Part shown: positions 40,056-50,630 of the stretch, piece by piece
How positions within the stretch are numbered: the stretch's first letter is position 1
Layout of the letters: every line of letters starts with the position of its first letter
NCBI GenBank assembly: GCA_031213475.1
Contig: JARUPZ010000002.1
Location: 17,538,079 to 17,602,078 of the forward strand
Reading direction: 5' to 3'
Source of the DNA: Nereocystis luetkeana
Lineage: Eukaryota; Sar; Phaeophyceae; Laminariales; Laminariaceae
DNA length: 64,000 nucleotides
Notes under the pieces: generated by a model
What the model was told of the DNA's origin: nothing
The model's input: the letters and a program-made list of their open reading frames with translations, nothing else
Databases searched by the model: none
Translations under genes and position numbers: made by a program

Positions 40056-40079
40056 CTGGCCCACTGGCGTCGTGTTAAT

Positions 40080-40190
40080 ATTACGGGGGGCCATAGTAAA
40101 GGGGACCAAATATTGGCTGTAAAAATAAGCAAACATATGGGTTTTTGTGTGTGTGTGCCGTAGGTCCTGTTTGAGATGTGCCCCCCCAAC
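40080..40190. repeat. MITE family 1, copy 2
   Basis: The left end ATTACGGGGGGCCATAGTAA and GGACCAAATATTGGCTGTAA are intact; the right end has decayed (GATGTGCCCCCCCAAC). Forward orientation. Confidence 0.7.
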
Positions 40191-40396
40191 AAAAACCCCC
40201 CCTCAGATCCAGTCGGACGAAAGCCGATGACGGGAATCAAACAAATGACGGAATTCATACTAGTAACCATCACAGGGGGGGTATACCGTGATGGACGCCG
40301 AAACAGTGTAGCTCCCCATACATCATTTCTACAGTAAGTAGTAGTATTTCCCCTAGTTCTACCTGCCGCAATGGGTTCGGACTGCTACAGGTTGCT

Positions 40397-40509
40397 GTTA
40401 CGGGGGACCATAGTTACTAGGACCTATGGTATACATGAAAACCTACCGGTATCTATTTAAACATTTTTACTAACAATATTTGGTCCTATTAACCATGGTC
40501 CCCCGAAAT
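40397..40509. repeat. MITE family 1, copy 3
   Basis: It contains TTACGGGGGACCATAGTTAC, GGACCTATGGTATACATGAA, CAATATTTGGTCC and GGTCCCCCGAAAT. Reverse orientation. Confidence 0.8.
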
Positions 40510-40681
40510 ATTACCAGGGTGTACATACCGTTATGTTGGTATTAATAGCATGTTTTCGCTCGTAGTATTACATCATTAGTATTATTATGGTTAGTACTAC
40601 AGCAATATCTGGTAGTTATTACCTGGTATCATTATTATTGTTACTATTAATACTATAATTACTACCAGTACTAATATTAGC

Positions 40682-40790
40682 GTTACGGGGGAGCATAGTA
40701 AATAGGACCAAATATTGTCGGTAAAAACAGCGAAATATATAGTTGTTTGTGTGTACCGTAGGTCCTATTTAATACCCCCCCCCCCGTAAT
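40682..40790. repeat. MITE family 1, copy 4
   Basis: It contains TTACGGGGGAGCATAGTAAA, GGACCAAATATTGTCGG, CCGTAGGTCC and an expanded C run before GTAAT. Confidence 0.75.
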
Positions 40791-40802
40791 AGTATTGTTG
40801 CT

Positions 40803-40909
40803 ATTACGGGGGACCATAGTTAACAGGACCAAATGTGGTTAGTAAAAATGGTTGAATATATAGGTTTTTATGTATACCATAGGTCCTATTAACTATGGCC
40901 CCCCGTAAT
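40803..40909. repeat. MITE family 1, copy 5
   Basis: It lies 12 bp after copy 4. Intact termini ATTACGGGGGACCATAGTTA and CTATGGCCCCCCGTAAT. TATTGTTGCT occurs on both sides, hinting at a duplication or a preferred site. Confidence 0.85.
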
Positions 40910-41507
40910 AGCATTAGTATTGTTGCTTTTGCCTTGCAACATTTATTGGTCGCCCGACAATGTACAGGCAGCATGAGCTTCAACGTTGCATCACCCACTC
41001 CTGAATACGGCGTCGCCCAGGGAAAGAAGAAAACCAAGGAGAACCAAAACGAAAGGATGTGAATGTGTTGGCGAACGTCAAGCTCCTCTGTTCTACGAGG
41101 CAACCATTCGTTTGGGGGGAGGGGCATCCGGCCCGGGGGGTAGATATAGGGACTACATGCAGCGTCGACCTTCTCGTAAGAACACACACACTTTGAGAAA
41201 TCTAGTACCAGGTAATAGCTAACCTAGAATCTTGAAAAAAATCAATAAAGAGTGTCAGCCCAAGGCAAGGCAAAGACACTCGTATAGGAAAGGGTAAGAA
41301 ATGCCCCCCATTCTCTCTCGCTCGGTGAGGATGTAGGGATCCACATAGCCCACAGCCGATGCTGCTGAGTACGGTTGGGGGTAGCCTCAGGGGTGGGTTT
41401 GGAAAAACCGTGACAGACCCTAAAACCACGGCACGATATTGTGTGCAAGTTGCGCTTGTTTTCTTACCGGATGCACGCGGTACGTATCGCTGCCCCCCCC
41501 GCCCCGC

Positions 41508-41589
41508 CCCGCCCCGTCCCGGCGTTGTAGGGATGCGAGGGTCTATGGTCATACGACTACGGCCATGCATGATAGTGACCCCCCCCCCC
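41508..41589 (+). repeat. Poly(C)-tailed family A, terminal fragment
   Basis: It contains CCCGGCGTTGTAGGGATGCG, TATGGTCATACGACTACGGC and CATGCATGATAGTGA, then C. Confidence 0.7.
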
Positions 41590-41593
41590 ACCC

Positions 41594-41771
41594 CGCTCGC
41601 GCGTACACGCACGGCGCGCCTCTCGTCTAAATCCCACTCCACCATCGAGGGCTGCCGCAACAACTGCTGAGTACACCCCCCCCCCACCTCCCCCCGCTCG
41701 CGCGTACGGTACGCGCACGGCGCCCCTCTCGTCTAAACCCCACTCCACCATCGAGGGCTGCCGCAACTGCT
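41594..41771 (+). repeat. Poly(C)-tailed family J, tandem pair
   Basis: Two copies of a unit with CGCTCGCGCGTAC, CCTCTCGTCTAAA and CCACTCCACCATCGAGGGCT. The first ends GCTGAGTACACC plus a C run; the second ends in TGCTGTGAACC. It is a third sequence that ends in GAGTACACC(C)n, unrelated to families A and H upstream of that motif. Confidence 0.75.
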
Positions 41772-41959
41772 GTGAACCCCTGCTTTGTGTCATGCTCAGA
41801 AGGATAATACTTTCGGAGAAAAACAAATCTTGACGATGGGAGTATCGACTAAACGAGGTGACAATACAATATTACGAGGCTGGGGTATCGATCGAGCTGT
41901 ATGTATTGTATTGTTATTTATCATTCACGAAGCGAGCACAGCATGCATGGTGATATCAG

Positions 41960-41961
<2 letters not shown>

Positions 41962-42009
<48 letters not shown>
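41962..42009 (+). repeat. (CTG)n microsatellite, 16 units
   Basis: Uninterrupted 48 bp. The leucine and glutamine frames across it have no splice or domain support. Confidence 0.9.
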
Positions 42010-42010
<1 letters not shown>

Positions 42011-42385
42011 GGGACGCTCCTCTTTTTACGCTGAGGGGGCCTTTTTCTGACGGAGGTTTTTCTTCCCCCCCCAGAATTTCCCATTTTCATATTTTTCGGG
42101 GAAATTTGTATCAAGACACCGAGGAGGCGTTCTGCCACGAATAATAGTGCAATTCAACCGAGAGCGGGCAAAATATCAAGAAAACACAGCACAGTTTCAC
42201 ATATACATATATATTTGGAGGGAAACAAGAAACAGGTCAGAAAAATCTCGAAGAGGAAAACAAAATGCGCGAGAAATAAAAAAAAAATCTGGATTTTCCG
42301 GAAAATTCTGGGCCAAAAAAAGCTCTCCGAGAATCTAGGCCCTTTAGTTGCTTGATACTGCCGTTGATGTTGATCAGTACTACGT

Positions 42386-42641
42386 ACTTTATTTGCAAAA
42401 ATAAAAAAGGGATTCAATTGTTGAGAGCGCCTTGCAGCGTAGGTAGGCACAATTCGATGCGAGTCGACGAGGGACGAAAAGGCTGAAATCTTCTCGCGAT
42501 AAAAATGAAGGCACGTACCGTAGCGGGAAGGGGGGAGAAGAGCCTGCTATGTGACCCCGGATCTGAGTTACGAGTTGGAAGGAGAGAGAGAAGAAGATGT
42601 GCGAAGATAATGAATGGGATGAGAAAAAATAAAATAAAAAA
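42386..42641 (+). mobile_element. SINE copy, 5'-truncated, with A-rich tail
   Basis: It is nearly identical to the body of the full SINE at 4675-5026, starting at ACTTTATTTGCAAAAATAAA, just behind the tRNA head. The tail is AAAAAATAAAATAAAAAATA, then ACATACATACATAC. The A tract is shorter and broken compared with the copy at 5533-5764. Confidence 0.8.
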
Positions 42642-42800
42642 TACATACATACATACTGGTACGCATCAAAAACTTATTTTCCCCTTTTTAGTTTCGCTAT
42701 TTATTTCGTTGGCGATCTCCACGCGATGGGTATCATATATATTATTGCATTTCCGCACGTACGTATCGTGTTGTGTTACGTATGGGTGAACCTTTCGCAG

Positions 42801-42891
42801 CGCGAGGGAGGTGGATGGGCCGGCCGGGATAGGAGACGATGCGGAGTGTTCGGGCCCGACCGCGGGGCGTCTTTGGCTGGGTCGACCGCAG

Positions 42892-42947
<56 letters not shown>

Positions 42948-42978
42948 GCAGCAGGCGCTGCTGATGCCGCCGCCGCGA
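42801..42978 (+). CDS. Candidate polyglutamine exon
   Basis: The acceptor AACCTTTCGCAG and donor CCGCGA|GTAAAT enclose an open frame AREVDGPAGIGDDAECSGPT, AGRLWLGRPQQHQ, about 20 glutamines coded by CAG/CAA, and ALLMPPPR. It starts in phase 2 and ends in phase 0. The flanking residues look like protein; the family is unknown. Polyglutamine tracts are typical of transcription regulators. Confidence 0.35.
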
Positions 42979-43134
42979 GTAAATCTTGCTTCAGAGGTGC
43001 GCAGCAGGAGCAGTAGAAACGCTGATATGTGGAATAATCTAGTACCTGGTACCTGGCACCTTGGTATGTATCAACGTACCCGGTACACGAAAAAACGCGC
43101 AAGGCACATGGAGGGAGAGGGAGGGAGGGAGGAT

Positions 43135-43174
43135 GGAGGATAGAGGATAGAGGATAGAGGATAGAGGATAGAGG
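43135..43174. repeat. (GGATAGA)n, about 5 units
   Basis: Perfect 7 bp tandem repeat followed by GGGACAAG. Confidence 0.85.
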
Positions 43175-43270
43175 GACAAGTAATTCGGGGAAACGTACTC
43201 TTAAAATTATACTAATATTACTATTAATACCACTATTAATACTGCTGTTAATATTACTATTGGTACTGCC

Positions 43271-43377
43271 ATTACGGGGGGCCATAGTTAATAGGACCTA
43301 TTGTATACATAAAAACCTATATATTTAACAATTTTTACTATCAATATTTGGTCCTATTAACTATGGCCCCCCGTAAT
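43271..43377. repeat. MITE family 1, copy 6
   Basis: ATTACGGGGGGCCATAGTTA to CTATGGCCCCCCGTAAT with near-perfect 28 bp inverted termini. Reverse orientation. One of the best preserved copies. Confidence 0.9.
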
Positions 43378-43827
43378 ATTAATACCACTAATGCTACTGC
43401 TATTAATACTACTACTGCTGGTGTTGATCCTATTAATACTGTATGCTACAGCAGTACACATGAAGGAGAGATACAAAGGAAGGCTCGCGAGGAGAGATAC
43501 GTACGGAATAATATGTATAATACAAAACCCGGGGTATAACCGTATAGAAGGTATAATATGATAATAATGTGTACCAGGCATGAATATTTATTATGCATGA
43601 CGGAGCGGGAAATATTATGGGGGAGACGTAATAATGTAACAATGAGGACATATTTATGGCATTAATAGTAGATACTTTGTTTTTGTTTTTGTTTTGCTTA
43701 GCTTCATCTTCTTTTTTTAGGTTTTTGTCTGCTATTAATAGTCTCCTTTTTGCTTCCCTGGTGTCCGCAGTGGTGGAGTGCGTATGCCTGTTTTTTGTTT
43801 TTTGTTTTTTTGCCTCTGTTTTTACTT

Positions 43828-43925
43828 GAGGTATTTCTTCCACTCCAGAGTTATTGGAGCCTGTCCTGCGACCACGGACTGCATTGAATTGTGAGTTAAT
43901 GTGAGAACAACAACAACAACAACTA
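43828..43925 (+). repeat. (AAC)n-tailed repeat, best 3' end
   Basis: It contains TATTTCTTCCACTCCAGAGT, GCCTGTCCTGCGACCACGGA, GTGAGTTAATGTGAGAACAA and then CAACAACAACAA. It defines the terminus of this family. Confidence 0.75.
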
Positions 43926-44508
43926 ATTACCAGGGTATCAACTACTGCTGTACCTGGTAGGCTACCCGAATAAGAGAAGGCGTGAAGATGTATGGTATGG
44001 CATGATTTGCGTAGTTCTACCTGGTACACTCGTACGTATATCATAACGGGAAAACATGCAAGATGGAAGGTGGAGGGTGAAAAAGACGGGCGTATCAACG
44101 CATGATCGGACGGACACACCCCAGATAGATGGAGATGAGGGAGATGATGTGGAAATACTATTAATAGTTGTATGCCTGGTATATGTGAATGTGTAGCATG
44201 TATCACATAATAATGTGTATACCTGGTACTACTGCTGTTGTGCTGTACATACATATAATATGAATCATATTAATAACGAGCTGTGATATATACCACTCTC
44301 CGTATTATTTGCGGCCGAACACCAGAAGAGTGCACTTATTACACAGAGGTATACCAAGTATGCGTAGTCCTAACTCTCAGTGTACATACATGCTGTGGAT
44401 AATATGGAGGGAGCCTGATCGAAAATAGCGATGGTGGGTGGGTGGGTCGGTGGATGGGGTGAGTACGGGAGTACGGGTGGTGGATGAAAAGGTGTATCGA
44501 GTAAAGCT

Positions 44509-44615
44509 ATTACGCGGGACCATAGCAAGCAGGACCTACGGTACACACAAAAACCTATACATTACCCTATTTTTTCTGACGAAATTTGGTCCTATTTACT
44601 ATGGTCCCCCAAAAT
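44509..44615. repeat. MITE family 1, copy 7
   Basis: ATTACGCGGGACCATAGCAA, GGACCTACGGTACACACAAA, TTTGGTCCTATTTACTATGG and CCCCCAAAAT. Reverse orientation. Confidence 0.8.
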
Positions 44616-45060
44616 AGACCTTGCGGTCCATCCAGCTTTGTTTGTCTTCTTTCCTAGATCTCCCGAGTTGCTCCTTCCTGCAGCTATAATAGCTGCTGCA
44701 GCTGTTTACGACTCATCGACATCAAAAGATTGGCCAACCGTCGGACGACCAATTCCACAAAAATAACAGCTGCTGTATGTAGTAGATAGTGCTACCCCAA
44801 CGCCCACCTAGATTGGAGCAAGGCAAACCTTTCGGCCAACGCTGGCGCCTATCCCTGAGCGGAAACACCACCATAGTGATGGATCCCCCCATATAAAACA
44901 GGTCAGGTTACACGACGAGCCCGGTGCGCGCGGGGGGAGGGGATGCGAGTCGATCACACCGACCTACCAGGTATATAGTCTGTTACGAGAGACGAGAGCT
45001 CACATATACTTCGGCGTATATATATATCCCTGCTGCGTAAGCACCATTTTTTAACATTAG

Positions 45061-45172
45061 GTTGTTTTTGTTGTGGGTGTTGTTCTAACATGGACTCATC
45101 GCCACAGCATTGCCGTCCGTGGATGGTCACAGGACAGGGCCCGTTAACTCTGGAGTGGAACATTACCACCCC
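45061..45172 (-). repeat. (AAC)n-tailed repeat, inverted copy
   Basis: On the minus strand it reads TGTTCCACTCCAGAGTTAAC, CCTGTCCTGTGACCAT, GATGAGTCCATGTTAGAACA and ACACCCACAACAAAAACAAC. Confidence 0.65.
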
Positions 45173-45274
45173 AGAAGGAAAAAACAATACTAGGTACACA
45201 AGTATGAAGTTTCCACTAACAATAGCCGACGTCACAGCTGCGTGAGCCGCTTTTTTTCAATTTATAATAGTACT

Positions 45275-45381
45275 ACCACGGGGGACCATAGTTATTAGGA
45301 CCTACCTTATACACAAAAAAACATACATTTTTCTATTTTTACTAACAATATTTGGTCCTATTTACTATGTCCCCCCGCAAT
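45275..45381. repeat. MITE family 1, copy 8
   Basis: ACCACGGGGGACCATAGTTA to CTATGTCCCCCCGCAAT. Reverse orientation. It is immediately followed by copy 9 in the same orientation. Confidence 0.8.
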
Positions 45382-45384
45382 ACT

Positions 45385-45492
45385 ACTAGGGGCCATAGTA
45401 AATAGGACCTACGGTACAGACAAAAACCTGCGTATTTTCCTATTGATATGAACAATATTTGGTCCTATTTACTATGTATGGTCCCCCGCAAT
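45385..45492. repeat. MITE family 1, copy 9
   Basis: ACTAGGGGCCATAGTAAATA, GGACCTACGGTACAGAC, CAATATTTGGTCC and GTCCCCCGCAAT. A 4 bp insertion (TATG) lies near the right terminus. Confidence 0.8.
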
Positions 45493-45563
45493 AATAGTAA
45501 TTGATGTCGGTACTCAAAATCCAGGGATACGCGAAACATAAGGGGTGGGTTTGTGCGAGGTTC

Positions 45564-45653
45564 TTAAACCTTTTAGAACCGCAGTCCCGTTTCGGGGGCA
45601 AACCAATCAGATTCCAAGTGGTTTTTTCCCCAAAACGGAGCTAAAAGGGATAA
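45564..45653. repeat. Foldback element, two-armed copy
   Basis: The left arm CTTTTAGAACCGCAGTCCCG and right arm CCCCAAAACGGAGCTAAAAG pair with each other. The right arm has lost the ACTGC block. It is similar to 48387-48482. Confidence 0.75.
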
Positions 45654-46169
45654 TTGTCTTATCCCTGGAGCGGCGATCTGGCAAAAGTTCGATGAAAATC
45701 GACAAGCACAATGTAGGAAAATCGTCCGCGATAAGAATCGCAAGGAGGGATGTGCCCTACTATTTGTAGAGGCCACGGCTTGTTTAGAAGACCCGCTGAG
45801 TTGGAAAACAGAATCCCTCCTTCGCGGTTTTGGGATCGGAAGAGCGTTCTTCCGCGCGCCTATAGCTAGTGGTTCTGCAATAATAGAGAGTAGCACTCAC
45901 ATAGTAGGATAATGTGAAATCTACAAGGAGGAGCGGGATGTGTTAGAAGGGTGAGGGAAATAGGCGAATGTGACGTGGAGGAGTTTGATACACTAGATAG
46001 CAGCGAGAAAAATGATCGCTATCCTGGGCGATAGATGGTGGCCACAGGCGGCCAAACAGGAAGGCGATAAGATTATCAGCAAAAAGTTTCTTTGTACTAG
46101 TAGTACATGGAAACAACGTAATGAGCACCCAATTGTTGGACGTGTCTCTATTAGGAGAAGGAACGGTGC

Positions 46170-46247
46170 TCCGTCTCGAAAGGGATACGTGGTCAATGGT
46201 CAAATGACTAACTAAGGCAAGCAACAAATGAGTACACCCCCCGTCCC
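46170..46247 (+). repeat. Poly(C)-tailed family H, copy
   Basis: CCGTCTCGAAAGGGATACGT, GTCAATGGTCAAATGACTAA, GGCAAGCAACAAATGAGTAC and then ACC(C)n. It is followed directly by a second copy. Confidence 0.75.
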
Positions 46248-46265
46248 CCCCCGTCCCGTCCCCCG

Positions 46266-46356
46266 TCCGTCTCGAAAAGGATGCGTGATCACAATGGTTA
46301 AACCACGAAGGCAAGCAGAAACATTAGTACGACCCCCCCCCCCCCCCCCCCCCCCT
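46266..46356 (+). repeat. Poly(C)-tailed family H, adjacent copy
   Basis: CCGTCTCGAAAAGGATGCGT, CACAATGGTTAAACCACGAA, GGCAAGCAGAAACATTAGTA and then CGA plus about 22 C. Confidence 0.75.
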
Positions 46357-46820
46357 CGGCTTATCAAATAATTAGACGCTGTAATCTCGTTCTTACGAAA
46401 AAAAAATCGCCAATCGACATTTTCCCCCCCTTCTTCCTCCTGTCGGTCCCGACAAAAACAATGTGCGCCCCCTCTCCCCCTAAGCATACGAAAGCGCGCT
46501 GGGGGGGGGGTTGGGGGGGGGGGGGGGGCTCGCTGCTGACTACTGTCGGTGCCAATGTTTAAATTTTTACGACATACCTCTCTGTTCCCGAGTATGAAGA
46601 CCGCTCTGATAGGATATTAGTGTACACACGCTCCTAATAATGGCGAACAGAGTGGCACACTATTAATAGTACGTTAGTTAGGGGTTATAGACGTTTGTCA
46701 GGTGTTTGGGTCTGGTTGATGGCACCCTCGTCCATGTTTTACGTCAGTCGTCGGATTCTGTGCCTACCCTTTCACGGGCGGATTATGTGTTTGGAGTGTC
46801 GGGGATGACGAATGGATTGC

Positions 46821-46938
46821 TACTTCGGGGGACCATAGTAAGTAGGACCAAATACTGTTATTAATAGCCGAAATAGCTAAACGTACAGGTTTTTGTCTCT
46901 GCCGTATATAGGTCCTATTTAATTTGGTACCCCGTAAT
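46821..46938. repeat. MITE family 1, copy 10
   Basis: TACTTCGGGGGACCATAGTA, GGACCAAATACTGTTATT, TATAGGTCCTATTTAATTTG and TACCCCGTAAT. Forward orientation, slightly expanded. Confidence 0.75.
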
Positions 46939-47104
46939 AGCAATACACGTACCAGGTATATGAAATAGTGTTTTTTTTGTGTTGGCTGCCGGCGATTGTG
47001 TTTGTTTTTACTGACGTCCGCGTCAAAGCCGTCAAGTAGGAGAGAGGTTCTGGACACGAAAACTGGCACCTGGGGGACATGATAGGATGATAATAACGTT
47101 AATG

Positions 47105-47210
47105 TTACCGGGGGCCACAGTAAATAGGACCTACGGTACCGACAAAAACCTACATATTTCCATATTTTTACTGACAATGTTTGGTCCTATTTACTATGGT
47201 CCCCCGTAAT
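47105..47210. repeat. MITE family 1, copy 11
   Basis: TACCGGGGGCCACAGTAAAT, GGACCTACGGTACCGAC and CTATGGTCCCCCGTAAT. Reverse orientation. Confidence 0.85.
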
Positions 47211-47294
47211 AGTAGCCTAACCTAACATGGTTGAGGCCCACTCTTGATATGGCCCGCGCGTAATATAGTTCATCGAGGAACTACGTAAGTAACT

Positions 47295-47400
47295 ATTACG
47301 GGGGACCATAGTTAATAGGACCAAATTTTGTTAGTAAAAATGGTTAAATATATAGGTTTTTATGTATACCATAGGTCCTGTTAACTATAGCCCCCCGTAG
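47295..47400. repeat. MITE family 1, copy 12
   Basis: ATTACGGGGGACCATAGTTA, GGACCAAATTTTGTTAG and CTATAGCCCCCCGTA. TAACT flanks both sides, a possible short target-site duplication. Forward orientation. Confidence 0.85.
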
Positions 47401-48215
47401 TAACTCCCTCCAACAGAAACTGGTACGAGTATCTACAGTACAGCAGAGCAGTACCGAGGGACTAACTCCCATGAACCAAAGCTGGAATATATGACTATAC
47501 CGAAGAGCCCCCTACCCTGTACACGAAAGCTACATACGAGCATGCGCAGGAACTCCAGACACTGTACGTAGTATGGAGTATCGAGGAACGACCGCACGAA
47601 AACACTACGTACTCCGTGCATTGTACAGCGAGGAGCTCAATATAACAGGACCTAGGTACAGTAATAAGGTACCGTTACAAGGTTCTGGGGCCGACGACCC
47701 CCGCTATTGCGGCGAGTCTTGACAGTTGACAGCTTGACAGCGATGATATAGCGGCTGACAGCGGCTGATAGCACCAGCAGACGGGAATAGTTACAAACTA
47801 CAAGTTTGGTCTACATCAGAACGAACGCGGTGAACTCACTACGAATTCGTAGTGGCTCGGCTAAAAAAAACTAAAAAAAATCGCGAGACACCGCGAAGAA
47901 AATTGACGTTGGAAGAACCCAATAATGGGAGACAGGGAGCCGAAAAAAACAAAATATCGAGAGAATTTAACACGTTGTTTGTCCAAGCCGCCACAGCACA
48001 CACGTTAAAAAAAAAAAGAGGAAAGCGTACGGTATATACGGTGCTGGAGGTTCCTGGAATATTCAACGTAGAGGGGAGGACCCCAAAATCTCCGATATAC
48101 GTTATGAAGCAGACGGAGAGCCGGCCGCTGGCCTATACTCCACTAGCTTAGGCTTTATTTTTACCAATCCGCCGGAGGAAAAAAAAAAGAAATACATACC
48201 GTAAATAATGATAAT
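47401..48215. other. Unassigned stretch
   Basis: Clusters of CAGCTTGACAG/AGCGGCTGACAG-type short repeats lie near 47718-47770. A lysine-rich plus frame at 47852-48151 is probably chance in A-rich sequence. No gene is supported. Confidence 0.35.
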
Positions 48216-48331
48216 ATTACTGGGGGCGATATTAAATAAATAGGACCTACGGTACGCACAAAAATCTACGATTTTTGCTATTTTGAATGACAATATTTGG
48301 TTCTATTTACTATCCCCCCCCCCCCCGGAAT
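48216..48331. repeat. MITE family 1, copy 13
   Basis: ATTACTGGGGGCGATATTAA, GGACCTACGGTACGCAC, CAATATTTGGTTCTATTTAC, then an expanded C run and GGAAT. Reverse orientation. Confidence 0.75.
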
Positions 48332-48386
48332 AGGGTGGAGATATTCTATGAATAGGCACTTCATGCCTGTATTCGAGATATTAGCT

Positions 48387-48482
48387 TAACCCCTTTAGAA
48401 CCGCAGTCCCGTTTTGGGGACAAACTACTTGAAATTTGAGTGGTTTGCCCCCAAAACGGGACTGCGGTGCTAAAAGGGTTAA
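48387..48482. repeat. Foldback element, near-perfect 96 bp palindrome
   Basis: The left arm TTAACCCCTTTAGAACCGCA, GTCCCGTTTTGGGGACAAAC pairs over its whole length with the right arm GTTTGCCCCCAAAACGGGAC, TGCGGTGCTAAAAGGGTTAA. The loop is only a few bases around TTGAAATTTGAG. This is the reference copy of a family also present at 4313, 24356, 45564 and 62972. Confidence 0.9.
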
Positions 48483-48744
48483 GGGCGTGGACTAAGCTTG
48501 TGCAAGGACACGGGGCTGTTGTGCAGGCTCATTGAACTCCCCTCGTCTATAATAGGAAGAACGAAAAGCGTACGGTATCTCCTCCTATCGCCCATCGCCC
48601 ATCGCCCATCACACATCACAGCGGTAAGAAAGGGATGCGTACGGTACCTCCTCCCATGCTACATGTGAGAAAGGAAACCTCGTATCTATATAATATGGCG
48701 GGAGGGGCCCATAATCTTCAACGTACCTATTTTTAACCACCTGG

Positions 48745-48896
48745 TATTATTATTTTCTCTTTCCATCCGACCATGTGCAGCATGATCTTCAACATGGATC
48801 ACACTCATTACTTTCCCGAAAGAAGAAAACCTCGGAAACCAAAGGAAACCCATATGCACCAAGTCTATCTCCCTTCTGTGCCAGCTTCCGGCTTGT
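48745..48896 (-). mobile_element. LINE 3' end, inverted
   Basis: On the minus strand it matches 8850-8990: CCGGAAGCTGGCACAGAAGG, GAGATAGACTTGGTGCATAT, GGGTTTCCTTTGG, GATCATGCTGCACATGGTCG, GATGGAAAGAGAAAATAATA. The AAT tail is short. It is much closer to the 8388-8998 copy than the other fragments. Confidence 0.75.
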
Positions 48897-48919
48897 CTAC
48901 TCTATTTGTTAATGCTACT

Positions 48920-49025
48920 ATTACGGGGGGCCATAGTAAATAGGACCAAACATCGTTAGTGAAAATAGCCTAAGACGTAGGTGTTTGTGTCTACCGTAGG
49001 TGCCATTAACTATGATCCCCCGTAA
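48920..49025. repeat. MITE family 1, copy 14
   Basis: ATTACGGGGGGCCATAGTAA, GGACCAAACATCGTTAG, CTATGATCCCCCGTAAT. Forward orientation. Confidence 0.85.
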
Positions 49026-49325
49026 TAATACATAGCTTGGCGGGAGAAACGGAAGCATGATGAAGAGTCGATCATCGAGAAAAGACTGCTGTGTGTATAC
49101 TGGAGCCCGGTCTGCAGGATCTGCGAAGCTATCCACAGATATATGCTCTGAACGAATTTTCACGTGGCCACGTACGGATATAAAGGAATTCGTTATTCAT
49201 TACCAGGCAGAGAGTAATAGTGCGCCGAGGAACGGTCGCACTACAATAAAATATCTATTAAAAAGCGAGGAACGGTCGTACATTAAAACTGCAGTATTAA
49301 TATTAGTGTGTACCAGGTACGTCAT

Positions 49326-49445
49326 TTTTTTTTCTTCCCATCCCAATCTTATGTTCACCCCTCTCTACTAAAAACAGCTGCTACTCAGATCCGGGATGGC
49401 ACAGCGGCAGGCTCTCCTTCCTCCAGCCTCGCAATACTCCGGGAG
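49326..49445 (-). mobile_element. Decayed SINE fragment
   Basis: On the minus strand it ends in GGGATGGGAAGAAAAAAAAA after GCCATCCCGGATCTGAGTAG. This is the 3' half of the SINE at 4675-5026, strongly diverged. Confidence 0.5.
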
Positions 49446-49485
49446 TCCCCCCCCTGGTATATACCAGCTATATATATATATATAT

Positions 49486-50074
49486 ATATAGGTTGGGTTG
49501 GGTTGGCGTCGGCTGGCAACGACACTGTAAAACATGCCGCTCACTACTTGATCTAGACAATCAGGGTACCGCTTTTTCATTTATTTATTTTGGCGATCGG
49601 TCACAGCTGGTTCTCGAGTTAGATCGTTTGTGCGAGGTGAATAGTCTTTACTCCGCGCGAGTGGGAATGGTCGTATCACGTAGTGTTTATGGTAAGTCAC
49701 CCAAGAGGCAGTCACATAGTACTCCCATTGCTGTCTCTGGAAATGCCTACGCACACCGGAAACTAAACGAACTCATTGAAGCTGTCATCCAGATGCAAGT
49801 CCGCCTCAAAATCGGTTCTTATTAACAGTAGGATGCAGCTCACCCTTCATGCCACTCTCCAGACACGCCACAGCGCCTCGCGCTTGGTGCAAGCAGTGTC
49901 TGCCTGGTCGGTGGAAACCCGACATGCTCCGTCCCGGCATTGTAGGGATGCGAGGGTCTACGGTCATACGACTACGGCCATGCATGATATCGGGTACGTA
50001 TCTCCTATCGAGTACCCACGCCTTGCATGATATCGGGTACATATCTCCTATCGAGTACACCCCCCCCCCCCCCC
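49486..50074 (+). repeat. Poly(C)-tailed family A, full-length copy
   Basis: It begins TATATATAGGTTGGGTTGGG after a TA microsatellite and ends in 15 C at 50060-50074. The last 41 bp (TGCATGATATCGGGTAC, ATCTCCTATCGAGTAC) are duplicated just before the C run. Confidence 0.85.
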
Positions 50075-50395
50075 TCTCCGTCCTCGCGATACGGTTCGTG
50101 CCTTATCTAGACGGAGACAAAACTGCGTGCGTGCAGATCGTTTAACCGACACATGCTTTGTGTCCACCCCCCCCCTCTCTGTGTCTGCATGCAAGCAGCG
50201 GGCGAGAGGTGAGCCTTCTTGCAGCATCGGAGTGGAGGGGAGCAGGACGGGGGCCAGCAAGGGCGGGAGAAAGAGCCGCAGATCGCCGTCTTCCCTCGGA
50301 GCCAAGGCAAGAAGAAGAAGAAGAAGAAGAAGAAGAAGAAGAGGAGGAAGAATAAGAATAAGAATGAATGCCTTTAAAAATACTCGACTGCTATT

Positions 50396-50502
50396 ATTAC
50401 GGGGGTCCATAGTTAACAGGACCAAATACTGTTAGTAAAAATGGTTAAATATATAGGTTTTTATGTATACCCTTGGTCCTATTAACTATGGTCCCCCGTA
50501 AT
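50396..50502. repeat. MITE family 1, copy 15
   Basis: ATTACGGGGGTCCATAGTTA, GGACCAAATACTGTTAG, CTATGGTCCCCCGTAAT. Forward orientation. A GAA microsatellite lies just upstream at about 50309-50346. Confidence 0.9.
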
Positions 50503-50630
50503 AATACTCATCATCAGCCCTCATGGCAGACACCCTCCTATGATAAATACTTATGCAAAACTCCCTGCGAAGGACATGAAGCATCACACCAAGCATCCGA
50601 TCATTTTTTATTTATTTATTTTCCAAATAT

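Noticed and set aside
43433..44254. Minus-strand 273-residue ATG-initiated open frame
   Set aside because: It crosses the (AAC)n-tailed repeat and several short repeats; composition is typical of AT-rich noncoding DNA.
47852..48151. Plus-strand lysine-rich frame
   Set aside because: No ATG start; composition explained by A-rich sequence.
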